The position numbers were made by a program, and so were the translations under genes. From assembly GCA_020024645.1 (NCBI GenBank), contig JAHHTN010000029.1, positions 1 to 22,944 on the forward strand: a DNA stretch of 22,944 nucleotides, written 5' to 3'. Below the pieces are notes generated by a model. That model saw only the letters and a list, made by a program, of their open reading frames with translations, was not told where the DNA came from and made no database searches. Positions 1-6,954 of this stretch are shown in pieces (within the stretch, counting starts at the first letter, position 1; every line of letters starts with the position of its first letter). This DNA comes from Faecalimonas sp. GTDB taxonomy: Bacteria; Bacillota; Clostridia; Lachnospirales; Lachnospiraceae.

Positions 1-1473
1 ATTCAAATAGGATTAATGATAGCAACGATTACAAGTATTGAAAAATATGCTTTTTCAGTATATGTAAGTTTTCTTGTACTTAGTATGATTGTTATTGTCT
101 ATATTATTAATAGAAAAGAAAATCCAGCATTTAAAATGTCATGGATTTTATTTGTAACTTTTATTCCTATTGTTGGTACAGTATTTTATATTTTTATGCA
201 GATCCAACCGGGAACAAGATACATAGGAAAAAGGTTGCTTATACTGGGAAATAAAACAAAGCCATATATGACTCAAAATAATAAAATTATTGAAGAACTG
301 AGAATTTCAAAACCAGAAAATGCAAATTTAGCACATTACCTTTCAAAGCAAGTTGGGTTTCCTGTACATAGAAATACAAAGGTGACGTATTTTAGAGTGG
401 GAGAAGAAAAGTTTGAGGAATTGAAACGTCAGTTGGATACTGCAAAACATTACATTTTTATGGAATATTTTATTGTAGAAGAAGGAATTATGTGGGATTC
501 TATTTTGAAAATTTTGAAAAGAAAAGTAGAAGAGGGAGTGGAGGTACGGTTTATGTATGATGGAATGTGTAGTATTGTTCTTCTTCCTTATCAATATCCT
601 GAAAAATTAGAAGCCATGGGAATTCGTTGTAAAATGTTTAGTCCGATTAAACCAGTATTGTCTACACATCAGAATAATAGAGATCATAGAAAAATTTGTG
701 TTATAGATGGACAAGTTGCGTTTACAGGAGGAATTAATCTAGCTGATGAGTATATTAATGAGAAGGAACGTTTTGGGCATTGGAAAGATACAGCAGTTAT
801 GTTACAAGGAGAAGCGGTACAGAATTTTACAATGATGTTTTTACAGATGTGGAATGTAACTGAAAAAAAAGAAGAAAATTTTGACAAATACCTTACTCCA
901 AAATCAAAAGAATTTAGACGAGAGTTGGGATATGTTCTACCATATGGAGATAGTCCATATGATAATGAAAATATTGGTGAGCAGGTATATTTTCATATTC
1001 TAAATCATGCGAAAAAATATGTACATATTATGACGCCATATCTGATTTTAGATAATGAAATGGTGACAAATTTAACTTATGCAGCAAAATGTGGAATTGA
1101 AGTAATTATTATTATGCCTCATATTCCTGATAAATGGTATGCATTTGTGCTAGCTAAAACTTATTATGAAGAGTTGATTAATGCAGGAGTGCATATTTAT
1201 GAATACACACCTGGATTTGTACATGCTAAAGTTTTTGTGTCTGATGATGATACTGCAACTGTGGGAACGATAAATTTAGATTATCGGAGTTTGTACCTAC
1301 ATTTTGAATGTGGTACATTCATTTATAATAATCAAGTGGTCAGAGATATTGAAAATGATTTTCAAGATACGCTAAAAAAATGTAGGGAAGTTAAAATTAT
1401 AGATTTGCGTATGCGAGGAGTGATAGAAACGGTAACAGGACGTGTGTTACGGCTTATTGCTCCATTAATGTAA
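1..1473 (+). CDS. cls: Cardiolipin synthase, 5' end probably outside window
   Basis: Phospholipase D superfamily enzyme that joins two phosphatidylglycerols, or a related donor pair, into cardiolipin at the membrane. Numbering from the ATG at 16, two membrane segments lie near residues 12-33 and 41-62, followed by two complete HKD motifs: H224-x-K226-x4-D231 and H403-x-K405-x4-D410. Both halves of the active site are therefore present, and the 485 residues from that ATG are close to family length. The reading frame is open back to base 1, and the codons before the ATG spell IQIGL, a plausible hydrophobic continuation. No good ribosome binding site precedes base 16, so the true start is probably upstream of the window; the ATG at 16 is the fallback. 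The gene stands alone before the purA promoter. Confidence 0.93.
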   Translation: MQIGLMIATITSIEKYAFSVYVSFLVLSMIVIVYIINRKENPAFKMSWILFVTFIPIVGTVFYIFMQIQPGTRYIGKRLLILGNKTKPYMTQNNKIIEELRISKPENANLAHYLSKQVGFPVHRNTKVTYFRVGEEKFEELKRQLDTAKHYIFMEYFIVEEGIMWDSILKILKRKVEEGVEVRFMYDGMCSIVLLPYQYPEKLEAMGIRCKMFSPIKPVLSTHQNNRDHRKICVIDGQVAFTGGINLADEYINEKERFGHWKDTAVMLQGEAVQNFTMMFLQMWNVTEKKEENFDKYLTPKSKEFRRELGYVLPYGDSPYDNENIGEQVYFHILNHAKKYVHIMTPYLILDNEMVTNLTYAAKCGIEVIIIMPHIPDKWYAFVLAKTYYEELINAGVHIYEYTPGFVHAKVFVSDDDTATVGTINLDYRSLYLHFECGTFIYNNQVVRDIENDFQDTLKKCREVKIIDLRMRGVIETVTGRVLRLIAPLM

Positions 1474-1474
1474 T

Positions 1475-1516
1475 AACAAGTCCAAACAAGAGTGGAAACT
1501 TTTGGTTGGACTTGTT
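1475..1516 (+). terminator. Hairpin after cls
   Basis: A perfect 11-bp stem (1475-1485 with 1506-1516) is extended inward by a second 7-bp helix (1487-1493 with 1498-1504, one G-T pair) around a four-base loop. It begins two bases after the cls stop. There is no immediate T-run, so it may be a weak terminator or an RNA-stabilising hairpin. Confidence 0.55.
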
Positions 1517-1539
1517 GCAATTGAATTTGAAAAAATTTA

Positions 1540-1568
1540 TTGTTTTTCTTAATAAAAGAGAGTATAAT
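1540..1568 (+). promoter_or_regulatory. Sigma-A-type promoter of purA
   Basis: TTGTTT (1540-1545), a 17-bp spacer and TATAAT (1563-1568). This predicts a start near 1575 and a leader of roughly 48 nt, too short for a purine riboswitch. I saw no PurR box. Confidence 0.65.
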
Positions 1569-1622
1569 CGTGAAGTAAAAAAGCAAACTTATATGTAATT
1601 GAAATTTATAGGAGGATATAGA

Positions 1623-2903
1623 ATGGTTAAAGCAGTAGTAGGTGCTAACTGGGGTGATGAAGGCAAAGGGAAAATTACAGATATGCTTGGAGAAAAAGCG
1701 GATATTATTGTTCGTTTTCAAGGGGGAGCGAATGCGGGTCATACAATTATTAATGAATATGGAAAATTTGCTTTGCACACTTTGCCGTCTGGGGTATTCT
1801 ATGAACATACAACAAGCATTATTGGAAATGGAGTAGCGTTGAACATTCCAGTACTATTTGAAGAAATTCAAACGATAATTGATCAAGGTGTTCCGAAGCC
1901 GAAAATTCTTGTATCTGATAGAGCACAGATAGTTATGTCATATCATATTTTGTTTGATCAATATGAAGAAGAAAGATTAGGTGGAAAATCATTTGGGTCT
2001 ACGAAGTCAGGTATTGCTCCTTTTTATTCAGATAAATTTGCAAAAATTGGATTTCAAGTAAGTGAGTTGTTTGATGATGAATTGTTAAAAGAAAAAGTTG
2101 TTCGCGTATGTGAGCAAAAAAATGTACTATTAGAATATTTATATCATAAACCACTATTAAAACCTGAAGAGTTATATGCAGAGTTAAAAGAATATAAAAG
2201 AATGGTTGAACCTTATGTATGTGATGTATCTTTATTTTTGCATGATGCGATTAAAGCTGGAAAAGAAATTCTTTTAGAAGGTCAACTCGGTTCGTTAAAA
2301 GATACAGATCATGGTATTTATCCAATGGTAACCTCTTCGTCTACATTGGCTGCATACGGTGCGATTGGAGCAGGTATTCCTCCATACGAAATAAAACAGA
2401 TTATTACAGTTTGTAAAGCGTACTCAAGTTCGGTTGGAGCAGGTGCTTTTGTGAGTGAAATTTTTGGGGGAGAAGCAGATGAATTGAGACGTAGAGGCGG
2501 TGACGGAGGTGAGTTCGGTGCGACGACAGGACGTCCAAGACGTATGGGATGGTTTGACGTAGTAGCATCAAAATATGGTTGTAGAATGCAGGGAGCAACT
2601 GATGTGGCATTTACCGTATTAGATGTACTTGGATATCTTGATGAGATTCCGGTTTGTGTTGCTTATGATATAGATGGAGAAATTACAACGAATTTTCCAA
2701 CGACACATCTTTTAGAAAAAGCAAAGCCAGTATTAGAAATTCTTCCAGGATGGAAATCAGATATTAGGGGAATTAAGAAATATGAAGAACTTCCGGAAAA
2801 TTGTAGAAAATATATTGAATTTATTGAAGAAAAACTAGGATATCCAATTACAATGATTTCAAATGGACCAGGAAGAGACGAAATTATTTATAGAAATAAA
2901 TAG
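1623..2903 (+). CDS. purA: Adenylosuccinate synthetase
   Basis: Catalyses GTP-dependent condensation of IMP and aspartate to adenylosuccinate, the first step from IMP to AMP, in the cytoplasm. The 426-aa protein carries the N-terminal GDEGKGK loop (catalytic Asp12), GGANAGHT with the catalytic His40, and GATTGRPRRMGWFD, which holds the basic IMP/GTP-binding cluster. The ATG at 1623 is chosen because AGGAGG at 1610-1615 sits 7 nt before it; an in-frame codon at 1599 has no such site. The IMP-site segment reads GSTKSGIAP where the usual form is TTGRGIGP. The intersubunit Arg143 of the E. coli enzyme aligns with Lys141, and Arg147 aligns with Gln145. I believe this form recurs in Lachnospiraceae, from memory. 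It faces convergent asnA, another aspartate consumer. Confidence 0.97.
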   Translation: MVKAVVGANWGDEGKGKITDMLGEKADIIVRFQGGANAGHTIINEYGKFALHTLPSGVFYEHTTSIIGNGVALNIPVLFEEIQTIIDQGVPKPKILVSDRAQIVMSYHILFDQYEEERLGGKSFGSTKSGIAPFYSDKFAKIGFQVSELFDDELLKEKVVRVCEQKNVLLEYLYHKPLLKPEELYAELKEYKRMVEPYVCDVSLFLHDAIKAGKEILLEGQLGSLKDTDHGIYPMVTSSSTLAAYGAIGAGIPPYEIKQIITVCKAYSSSVGAGAFVSEIFGGEADELRRRGGDGGEFGATTGRPRRMGWFDVVASKYGCRMQGATDVAFTVLDVLGYLDEIPVCVAYDIDGEITTNFPTTHLLEKAKPVLEILPGWKSDIRGIKKYEELPENCRKYIEFIEEKLGYPITMISNGPGRDEIIYRNK

Positions 2904-2906
2904 AAT

Positions 2907-2957
2907 AAAAACAACACCTCATTTTAGCCTTTATATCTAAAATGAGGTGTTGTTTTT
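2907..2957. terminator. Shared bidirectional terminator of purA and asnA
   Basis: A 21-bp perfect stem (2907-2927 with 2937-2957) with a 9-nt loop. Five A at one foot and five T at the other give a U-run in either direction. The right arm overlaps the asnA stop codon at 2956-2958. Confidence 0.92.
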
Positions 2958-3966
2958 AGAGTAGTTGAATATTACATTCTTCTGCTTTTTTAAAAATAAG
3001 TTCAGGCCAGATAGAAGATTGAACTTCTCCGATGTGTGCTTTCCTTAAATAAAACATACAGATTCGTGATTGCCCGATCCCACCACCTACAGTATAAGGG
3101 AGTTCTCCGTGTAAGAGAGCGTTTTGGAAAGTTAATTTGGCTCGTTCCTCACAGTTTGCAAGTTTTAATTGATGTTTTAAAGAATTTTCATCTACGCGTA
3201 CACCCATAGAAGAAAGTTCTAAAGCAATATCAAGAACAGGGTAGTATACAATGATATCGCCATTTAACTCCCAGTCATCATAATCAGGAGCACGCCCATC
3301 GTGTTTTTCTCCGGAAGATAATATTTTTCCGATTTGAGAAATAAAGACAGCCCCTTTTGCTTTTGCAATATGATATTCTCTTTCTTTTGGAGTACAGTTA
3401 GGATACATATTTTCTAATTCTTGAGAAGTGATGAAAAAGATTTCATCAGGTAAAATTGTATTAATATAATTATATCGCTTAGAAATATGTTGTTCCGTTT
3501 CTTTTAATGCATTATACACATGTCGTACATTATGTTCTAGTGTTGCAGTGTTTCGTTCTTCTTTAGAAATGACTTTCTCCCAATCCCATTGATCTACATA
3601 AAGAGAATGAATGTTATCTGTATATTCGTCTCGACGAATCGCAGTCATATCTGTATAAAGTCCTTCTCCAGAATGAAAACCATAACGCTTTAAAGCATAT
3701 CGTTTCCATTTTGCAAGGGAGTGCACAATTTCAACGGCGGTGTCATCTTGTTCTTTGATTCCAAAAGAAACAGGGCGTTCAATGCCGTTTAGATTATCGT
3801 TTAATCCACTTTCGGGTTTTACAAAAAGAGGGGCAGAAACACGAGTTAAATGGAGAGATTTAGCCAATGCCCGCTCAAAGTGATCTTTAATCTCTTTAAT
3901 GGCAACTTCCGTCTCGCGTATGGAGAGAGGGGAGAAATAGCCGTCTGGTATTGTTAATTGTTGCAT
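2956..3966 (-). CDS. asnA: Aspartate-ammonia ligase (asparagine synthetase A)
   Basis: Ammonia-dependent asparagine synthetase that activates aspartate with ATP and amidates it with free ammonium; related in fold to class II aminoacyl-tRNA synthetases. The 336-aa product matches the usual length of about 330. Family hallmarks visible are RRDE followed by DNIHSLYVDQWDWE, DGRAPDYDDW in the middle, and GGGIGQSRICMFYL near the C-terminus, which forms the nucleotide-binding motif. The start at 3966 (MQQLTIP) is chosen because AAAGGA lies 9 nt upstream; a frame-open ATG at 4014 has no ribosome site and would add 16 non-family residues. Use of free ammonia fits an ammonia-rich anaerobic habitat. No convincing promoter was found; a TTGACA lies at 4026-4031 on this strand but without a matching -10. 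Confidence 0.96.
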   Translation of the reverse strand: MQQLTIPDGYFSPLSIRETEVAIKEIKDHFERALAKSLHLTRVSAPLFVKPESGLNDNLNGIERPVSFGIKEQDDTAVEIVHSLAKWKRYALKRYGFHSGEGLYTDMTAIRRDEYTDNIHSLYVDQWDWEKVISKEERNTATLEHNVRHVYNALKETEQHISKRYNYINTILPDEIFFITSQELENMYPNCTPKEREYHIAKAKGAVFISQIGKILSSGEKHDGRAPDYDDWELNGDIIVYYPVLDIALELSSMGVRVDENSLKHQLKLANCEERAKLTFQNALLHGELPYTVGGGIGQSRICMFYLRKAHIGEVQSSIWPELIFKKAEECNIQLL

Positions 3967-4075
3967 TGCTTTGAATCCTTTCTGAAGTGTCAAATTATGT
4001 TCAGTGTGATACATCTGTATAAGAATGTCAAGGAAATCTTAAGAAATAAATGGAAAAGATTTATAAATAATACAT

Positions 4076-4102
4076 ATATTCGCCACAGTATTTGCATATA
4101 CT
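4076..4102 (+). promoter_or_regulatory. Possible sigma-E-type sporulation promoter
   Basis: ATATT (4076-4080), a 14-bp spacer and CATATACT (4095-4102) resemble the mother-cell sigma-E consensus from Bacillus (kmATATT, 13-14 bp, CATAcAmT), although the first two -35 bases do not fit. TATACT inside it could also serve sigma-A, but no -35 fits that reading. The predicted start is only a few bases before the Shine-Dalgarno sequence. Confidence 0.4.
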
Positions 4103-4123
4103 ATATGGATAGGAGGTAATAGC

Positions 4124-4288
4124 ATGCAACAAAAAGAGAAAAAAAGAAACCAAGAAATTATCTCTATTGAGGAGTATTTATATAAAAGAAAAAAGATTAA
4201 AGAGCGGGAAGAAAATCAAAAATCATCTTATGAAATTGCTACAAAAGAAAAAAGTTCTGCACTAATGTTAGCAGAACTTTATATGTAA
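4124..4288 (+). CDS. Small charged protein of unknown function (54 aa)
   Basis: I do not recognise this family. The ATG follows a near-perfect ribosome site, AGGAGGT at 4111-4117 with 6 nt spacing, which is the main reason to believe it is translated. The product is very hydrophilic and Lys/Glu-rich: it starts MQQKEKKRNQ, continues with IEEYLYKRKKIKEREE, which looks helical, and ends SSALMLAELYM with a more hydrophobic tail. There is no signal peptide or membrane segment. It lies alone between divergent asnA and a convergent small membrane gene whose terminator is formed inside its last codons. The upstream promoter resembles sigma-E, so a role during sporulation is possible but is inference only. 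Confidence 0.6.
   Translation: MQQKEKKRNQEIISIEEYLYKRKKIKEREENQKSSYEIATKEKSSALMLAELYM
4251..4280 (-). terminator. Terminator of the minus-strand small membrane gene, inside the 54-aa gene
   Basis: A perfect 10-bp inverted repeat (4251-4260 with 4271-4280) with a 10-nt loop. On the minus strand the hairpin is followed by TTTTCTTTTG, a proper U-run. On the plus strand it is followed by ATATG and has no U-run, so it should act mainly on the minus-strand transcript. Confidence 0.75.
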
Positions 4289-4293
4289 AAAGA

Positions 4294-4509
4294 TTACTTT
4301 TCTTCATTGTTATCTTGTCTTTTGGTGATCTTATATATTAGGGAGTAGGCGTACAGGAGCACAGGGACTAATATTGTCAAAGCTATAGAAGTTTTGAACA
4401 ACCCTAACGATTTGCTTGTATCAATAAAAGCAAATAAAAGAGTGCTTCCGTAAAGAGAAATGAGGAGAATTACTCCGATAATGGCTAAAATACGTTTTGT
4501 TTTTTTCAT
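4294..4509 (-). CDS. Small two-helix membrane protein of unknown function (71 aa)
   Basis: No family recognised. The sequence opens with a basic MKKTKR followed by a hydrophobic helix at about residues 8-28 and a second at about 39-61, then a charged tail KITKRQDNNEEK. This is the pattern of a small integral membrane protein with both ends probably cytoplasmic. The upstream AAGGA lies about 11 nt before the ATG, an acceptable but weak ribosome site. It has its own promoter, divergent from that of the SEC-C gene, and a good terminator inside the neighbouring 54-aa gene. Length, helices, promoter and terminator together support a real gene; nothing indicates its function. Confidence 0.7.
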   Translation of the reverse strand: MKKTKRILAIIGVILLISLYGSTLLFAFIDTSKSLGLFKTSIALTILVPVLLYAYSLIYKITKRQDNNEEK

Positions 4510-4563
4510 ATTCTTATCCGTCCTTTATACATGAATTATATTTTAAAAGTGTTATCTTTATTT

Positions 4564-4593
4564 ATTATAACAAAGAAATAAGAAAATTTGCAA
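4564..4593 (-). promoter_or_regulatory. Promoter of the small membrane gene
   Basis: On the minus strand: TTGCAA (4588-4593), an 18-bp spacer and TATAAT (4564-4569) preceded by TGT, an extended -10. Its -35 is six bases from the -35 of the divergent promoter at 4600. Confidence 0.6.
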
Positions 4594-4599
4594 AAGTTT

Positions 4600-4628
4600 T
4601 TGAAAAACATGCGGATATGGTATATAAT
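4600..4628 (+). promoter_or_regulatory. Sigma-A promoter of the SEC-C gene
   Basis: TTGAAA (4600-4605), a 17-bp spacer and TATAAT (4623-4628). The predicted leader is about 30 nt, carrying AAGGAG before the ATG at 4667. Confidence 0.75.
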
Positions 4629-4666
4629 AGACATATTAAAACGAAGAACAAAAGGAGAACATAGAA

Positions 4667-5167
4667 ATGAGTTTATTAGAACAATGGAGAGATACTGCTT
4701 ATTCAAAAGAGATGGATAAAGCAGAATTACAACAGTTTTGGGGGACATATTTCCAAATTGAAAAAGAAATTTATGAAAAATTATTGGAAAATCCTGATGA
4801 AGAAGTAAAAGGAACAGTAAAAGAATTATCTGAGAAATACGGAATTGAAGTATTTACAATGACAGGATTTCTAGATGGGATTAATGATAGTTTAAAAGAA
4901 GCAAATCCAATTGAAGAAATGGAAGAGGATACAGTGGTAAGCCTTGCATTTGATAAAGAAAAACTATACAAAAACATGGTAGATGCAAAGGCTGATTGGT
5001 TATATGAACTTCCGCAATGGGATAATATTTTTACTCCAGAAAGAAAGAAAGAATTATACAGAGAGCAGAAACAGTCAGGAACAATTCGTAAAGAGAAGAA
5101 AATAGGAAGAAATGATCCATGTCCATGTGGAAGTGGTAAAAAATATAAAAAATGTTGTGGTAAATAA
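4667..5167 (+). CDS. SEC-C metal-binding motif protein
   Basis: A 166-aa cytoplasmic protein. The C-terminal 20 residues hold the SEC-C zinc motif, C-x-C-x-S-G-x-x-K-K-x-x-K-C-C, the same element found at the end of SecA, where it binds zinc and contacts SecB and ribosomes. The rest is acidic and helical with no membrane segment and no other domain I can name; proteins of this architecture are common and uncharacterised in Clostridia. The basic linker KQSGTIRKEKKIGRN joins the two parts. The gene has its own strong promoter and AAGGAG ribosome site and is followed by a hairpin. A role in ribosome or protein-export binding is possible by analogy only. Confidence 0.88.
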   Translation: MSLLEQWRDTAYSKEMDKAELQQFWGTYFQIEKEIYEKLLENPDEEVKGTVKELSEKYGIEVFTMTGFLDGINDSLKEANPIEEMEEDTVVSLAFDKEKLYKNMVDAKADWLYELPQWDNIFTPERKKELYREQKQSGTIRKEKKIGRNDPCPCGSGKKYKKCCGK

Positions 5168-5180
5168 TTAACGGATATTT

Positions 5181-5215
5181 AAAGGGTGTAAGAATATGTG
5201 ATTCTGACACCCTTT
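5181..5215 (+). terminator. Hairpin after the SEC-C gene
   Basis: A 9-bp stem (5181-5189 with 5207-5215) continues after an A/G mismatch into a 5-bp AGAAT/ATTCT helix. It is followed by ACTATTTTATGG, a broken T-run that runs into the ribosome site of the next gene, so read-through is likely. Confidence 0.65.
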
Positions 5216-5237
5216 ACTATTTTATGGAGGCGTATAT

Positions 5238-5963
5238 ATGTCAAAAGCTTTTTTTAGTATGGGAATACTGTGTATATTATATTATTTACTAATTGTTTTA
5301 CATACGCGTAACTGGAAAGCTACATTTTCAAGATTTTGGATAATTTTTGGTGTGGTACAGTTTGTTGTTGGTTTTTGTGTAGACAATATGAAAAAGACCA
5401 TGTATCTTCCGATTCAGATAGGATGTACTGTGTTGTTTTTATTCTTTTTTGCGGTAATTGTTGTGATTTTGAGTGCGATGGTTCCAGCTACATTTGAGGA
5501 ATTGTCTATGATTGTTATTTTAGGTGCATGTGTAAAAGGGAAGACTATTACAGGTGCTCTACAAAAGAGGCTTGACAAGGGTTTGCCTTATCTCCTTGCA
5601 CATGAGAATACAAAAGTAATTGTATCAGGTGGGAGAGGAAAGGGAGAAGAAGTGACAGAAGCATTTGCTATGAAAAAATATTTGGAGGATAAGGGAATCA
5701 GTTCAGAAAGAATTATTATGGAAGAATTATCGCATTCTACGGAGGAAAATTTAAAATATAGTTTGTCTTATATAAAAAATGCGAATGAAAAAATGGGAAT
5801 TGTGACGAATAATTTTCATATTTACCGAAGCATAAAATTAGCAAAAAGAATTGGATATAAAGATGTTGTTGGTATTGGCGCAGGAGTAGATCCGGTATTG
5901 TTTTTGAATTATTTAGTTAGAGAATTTTTTGCAGTTGTTTATCTTGTGCTTTTTCATAGGTAA
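5238..5963 (+). CDS. DUF218 / YdcF-SanA-ElyC family membrane protein
   Basis: A 241-aa protein with three membrane segments near residues 5-22, 33-48 and 59-82, then a DUF218 domain. Visible hallmarks are VILGACVKG at 93-101, the SGGRGKGEE turn around 130-138, SHSTEENL at 165-172 and TNNFHIYRS at 190-198. Relatives such as ElyC and SanA affect envelope and peptidoglycan precursor homeostasis in Enterobacteria; the biochemical activity is unknown. A last hydrophobic stretch (LFLNYLVREFFAVVYLVLF) at the C-terminus may be membrane associated. A GGAGG ribosome site lies 8 nt before the ATG. It sits between the SEC-C gene and udk without an obvious own promoter. Confidence 0.85.
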   Translation: MSKAFFSMGILCILYYLLIVLHTRNWKATFSRFWIIFGVVQFVVGFCVDNMKKTMYLPIQIGCTVLFLFFFAVIVVILSAMVPATFEELSMIVILGACVKGKTITGALQKRLDKGLPYLLAHENTKVIVSGGRGKGEEVTEAFAMKKYLEDKGISSERIIMEELSHSTEENLKYSLSYIKNANEKMGIVTNNFHIYRSIKLAKRIGYKDVVGIGAGVDPVLFLNYLVREFFAVVYLVLFHR

Positions 5964-5973
5964 ATGTTATAAT
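5944..5973 (+). promoter_or_regulatory. Promoter of udk
   Basis: TTGTGC (5944-5949), an 18-bp spacer and TATAAT (5968-5973) with an extended TGT just before the -10. It overlaps the last codons of the upstream gene. Confidence 0.6.
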
Positions 5974-6009
5974 AAAAAGAGTTTAATTTTGGAAAGGATT
6001 TTACAGTAG

Positions 6010-6624
6010 ATGAAAACAGTAATTATAGGAATTGCGGGAGGTTCCGGTTCGGGAAAATCAACATTTACAAATAGGTTAAAGGCTACATTTAAAAATCAGT
6101 TAACTGTGATTTATCATGATAATTATTACAGATGTAATGATGGTGTTCCGTTTGAAGAAAGGAAGAAAACAAATTATGATCATCCTGATGCATTAGATAC
6201 AGAACTTTTAATAAAACATTTACGAGCATTAAAGAATGGAAAGATAATCGAAGGACCAACATATGATTATGCAAAACATAACAGAGCAAAAGAGAAAGTA
6301 ATATTGCATCCGACGAAAATCATTCTCGTGGAAGGTATTCTTGTTTTGGAGAATAAAGAATTGAGAGATTTGTTGGATATCAAAATTTTTGTGGAAGCAG
6401 ATGCAGATGAACGTATTTTGCGAAGAGTAATTCGTGATGTGCGTGAAAGAGGTCGGTATGTCGAAGATATTGCAGAACAATATTTAACAACAGTAAAACC
6501 TATGCACTATATTTATGTAGAACCAACAAAATCAATGGCAGATGTTGTTATTAATAGTGGGATGAATGATGTTGCGTTTGATTTGGTTAAGACAAAGATA
6601 GAAACTTTGCTCATTGACAAATAA
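6010..6624 (+). CDS. udk: Uridine kinase
   Basis: Phosphorylates uridine and cytidine to UMP and CMP in pyrimidine salvage. The 204-aa product, close to the 210 of the family, carries a P-loop GGSGSGKST at 9-17, the nucleoside-site segment YHDNYYR followed by NYDHPDALD, the acidic VEGILVLE strand, and the arginine-rich lid RRVIRDVRERGR. All are characteristic of the Udk/phosphoribulokinase family. GGAAAGGA lies about 11 nt before the ATG. Its last codons contain the promoter of the following T-box operon, so the two units probably overlap in transcription; no terminator was seen between them. Confidence 0.95.
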   Translation: MKTVIIGIAGGSGSGKSTFTNRLKATFKNQLTVIYHDNYYRCNDGVPFEERKKTNYDHPDALDTELLIKHLRALKNGKIIEGPTYDYAKHNRAKEKVILHPTKIILVEGILVLENKELRDLLDIKIFVEADADERILRRVIRDVRERGRYVEDIAEQYLTTVKPMHYIYVEPTKSMADVVINSGMNDVAFDLVKTKIETLLIDK

Positions 6625-6641
6625 AGCGATAATGTTATAAT
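6614..6641 (+). promoter_or_regulatory. Strong promoter of the threonine T-box operon
   Basis: A consensus TTGACA (6614-6619), a 16-bp spacer and consensus TATAAT (6636-6641) with TGT in front. It starts inside the last codons of udk. Predicted start near 6648. Confidence 0.85.
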
Positions 6642-6648
6642 AATATGT

Positions 6649-6891
6649 ATATATGAAAACACGTTGATGAGAAGAGTAGAATGTGAAAGGATACAGAGAG
6701 AGAAGTCGTTGGCTGGAAGCTTCTTATTTCGGAAACATTTGAAAACTACCTCTAAGTGACAGAAAACTGTCCGGTGATTCCGTTATCATCAGTAGAAGTG
6801 GTTCTGACATCGTCAGTACAATTAGGGTGGAACCGCGAGTGCATGCACGCTCGTCCCTTGCAGTGAATTAGTTCATTGCAAGGGATTTTTT
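6649..6891 (+). promoter_or_regulatory. T-box leader (threonine)
   Basis: tRNA-sensing attenuator controlling the thioesterase and thrS genes. The T-box AGGGTGGAACCGCG is at 6824-6837, with TGGA ready to pair the tRNA acceptor end. In stem I, an AGTA element (6675-6678) faces a specifier loop framed by AATGT/ACATT and AGAG/CTCT helices. The loop contains GAAA-ACT-ACC; I read the specifier as ACT (6745-6747), and the next triplet ACC is also a threonine codon. The terminator is a 13-bp stem (6855-6867 with 6872-6884, one G-T) plus T6. The alternative antiterminator pairs AGGG (6824-6827) with CCCT (6855-6858). Uncharged tRNA-Thr should favour read-through. This fills the only gene-free stretch over 300 bases. 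Confidence 0.96.
6855..6891 (+). terminator. T-box attenuator terminator
   Basis: CCCTTGCAGTGAA pairs with TTCATTGCAAGGG around a four-base loop and is followed by ATTTTTTG. It competes with the antiterminator formed by the upstream T-box. Confidence 0.93.
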
Positions 6892-6954
6892 GTTACCACC
6901 TATATGGAAAATGTTGTTGAACATTTTAGTGACAAAGTGAGGAGAAAAGATAAG

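Noticed and set aside
1569..1622. A purine riboswitch or PurR site in the purA leader
   Set aside because: The leader is only about 50 nt, too short for the aptamer, and I saw no PurR-box sequence.
1362..1808. A 148-codon minus-strand frame across the cls end and purA start
   Set aside because: It overlaps two well-supported genes, its product is low-complexity and matches nothing, and it has no ribosome site. It is a shadow of A+T-rich coding DNA, as are the other antisense frames.
3967..4014. An in-frame upstream start for asnA
   Set aside because: No ribosome site there, while AAAGGA is well placed before 3966, and the extension exceeds the family length.
6904..6954. An upstream in-frame ATG giving the thioesterase 17 more residues
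   Set aside because: It follows the attenuator T-run by 13 bases with no Shine-Dalgarno, and the added residues are not typical of the family; GAGGAG before 6955 decides the start.
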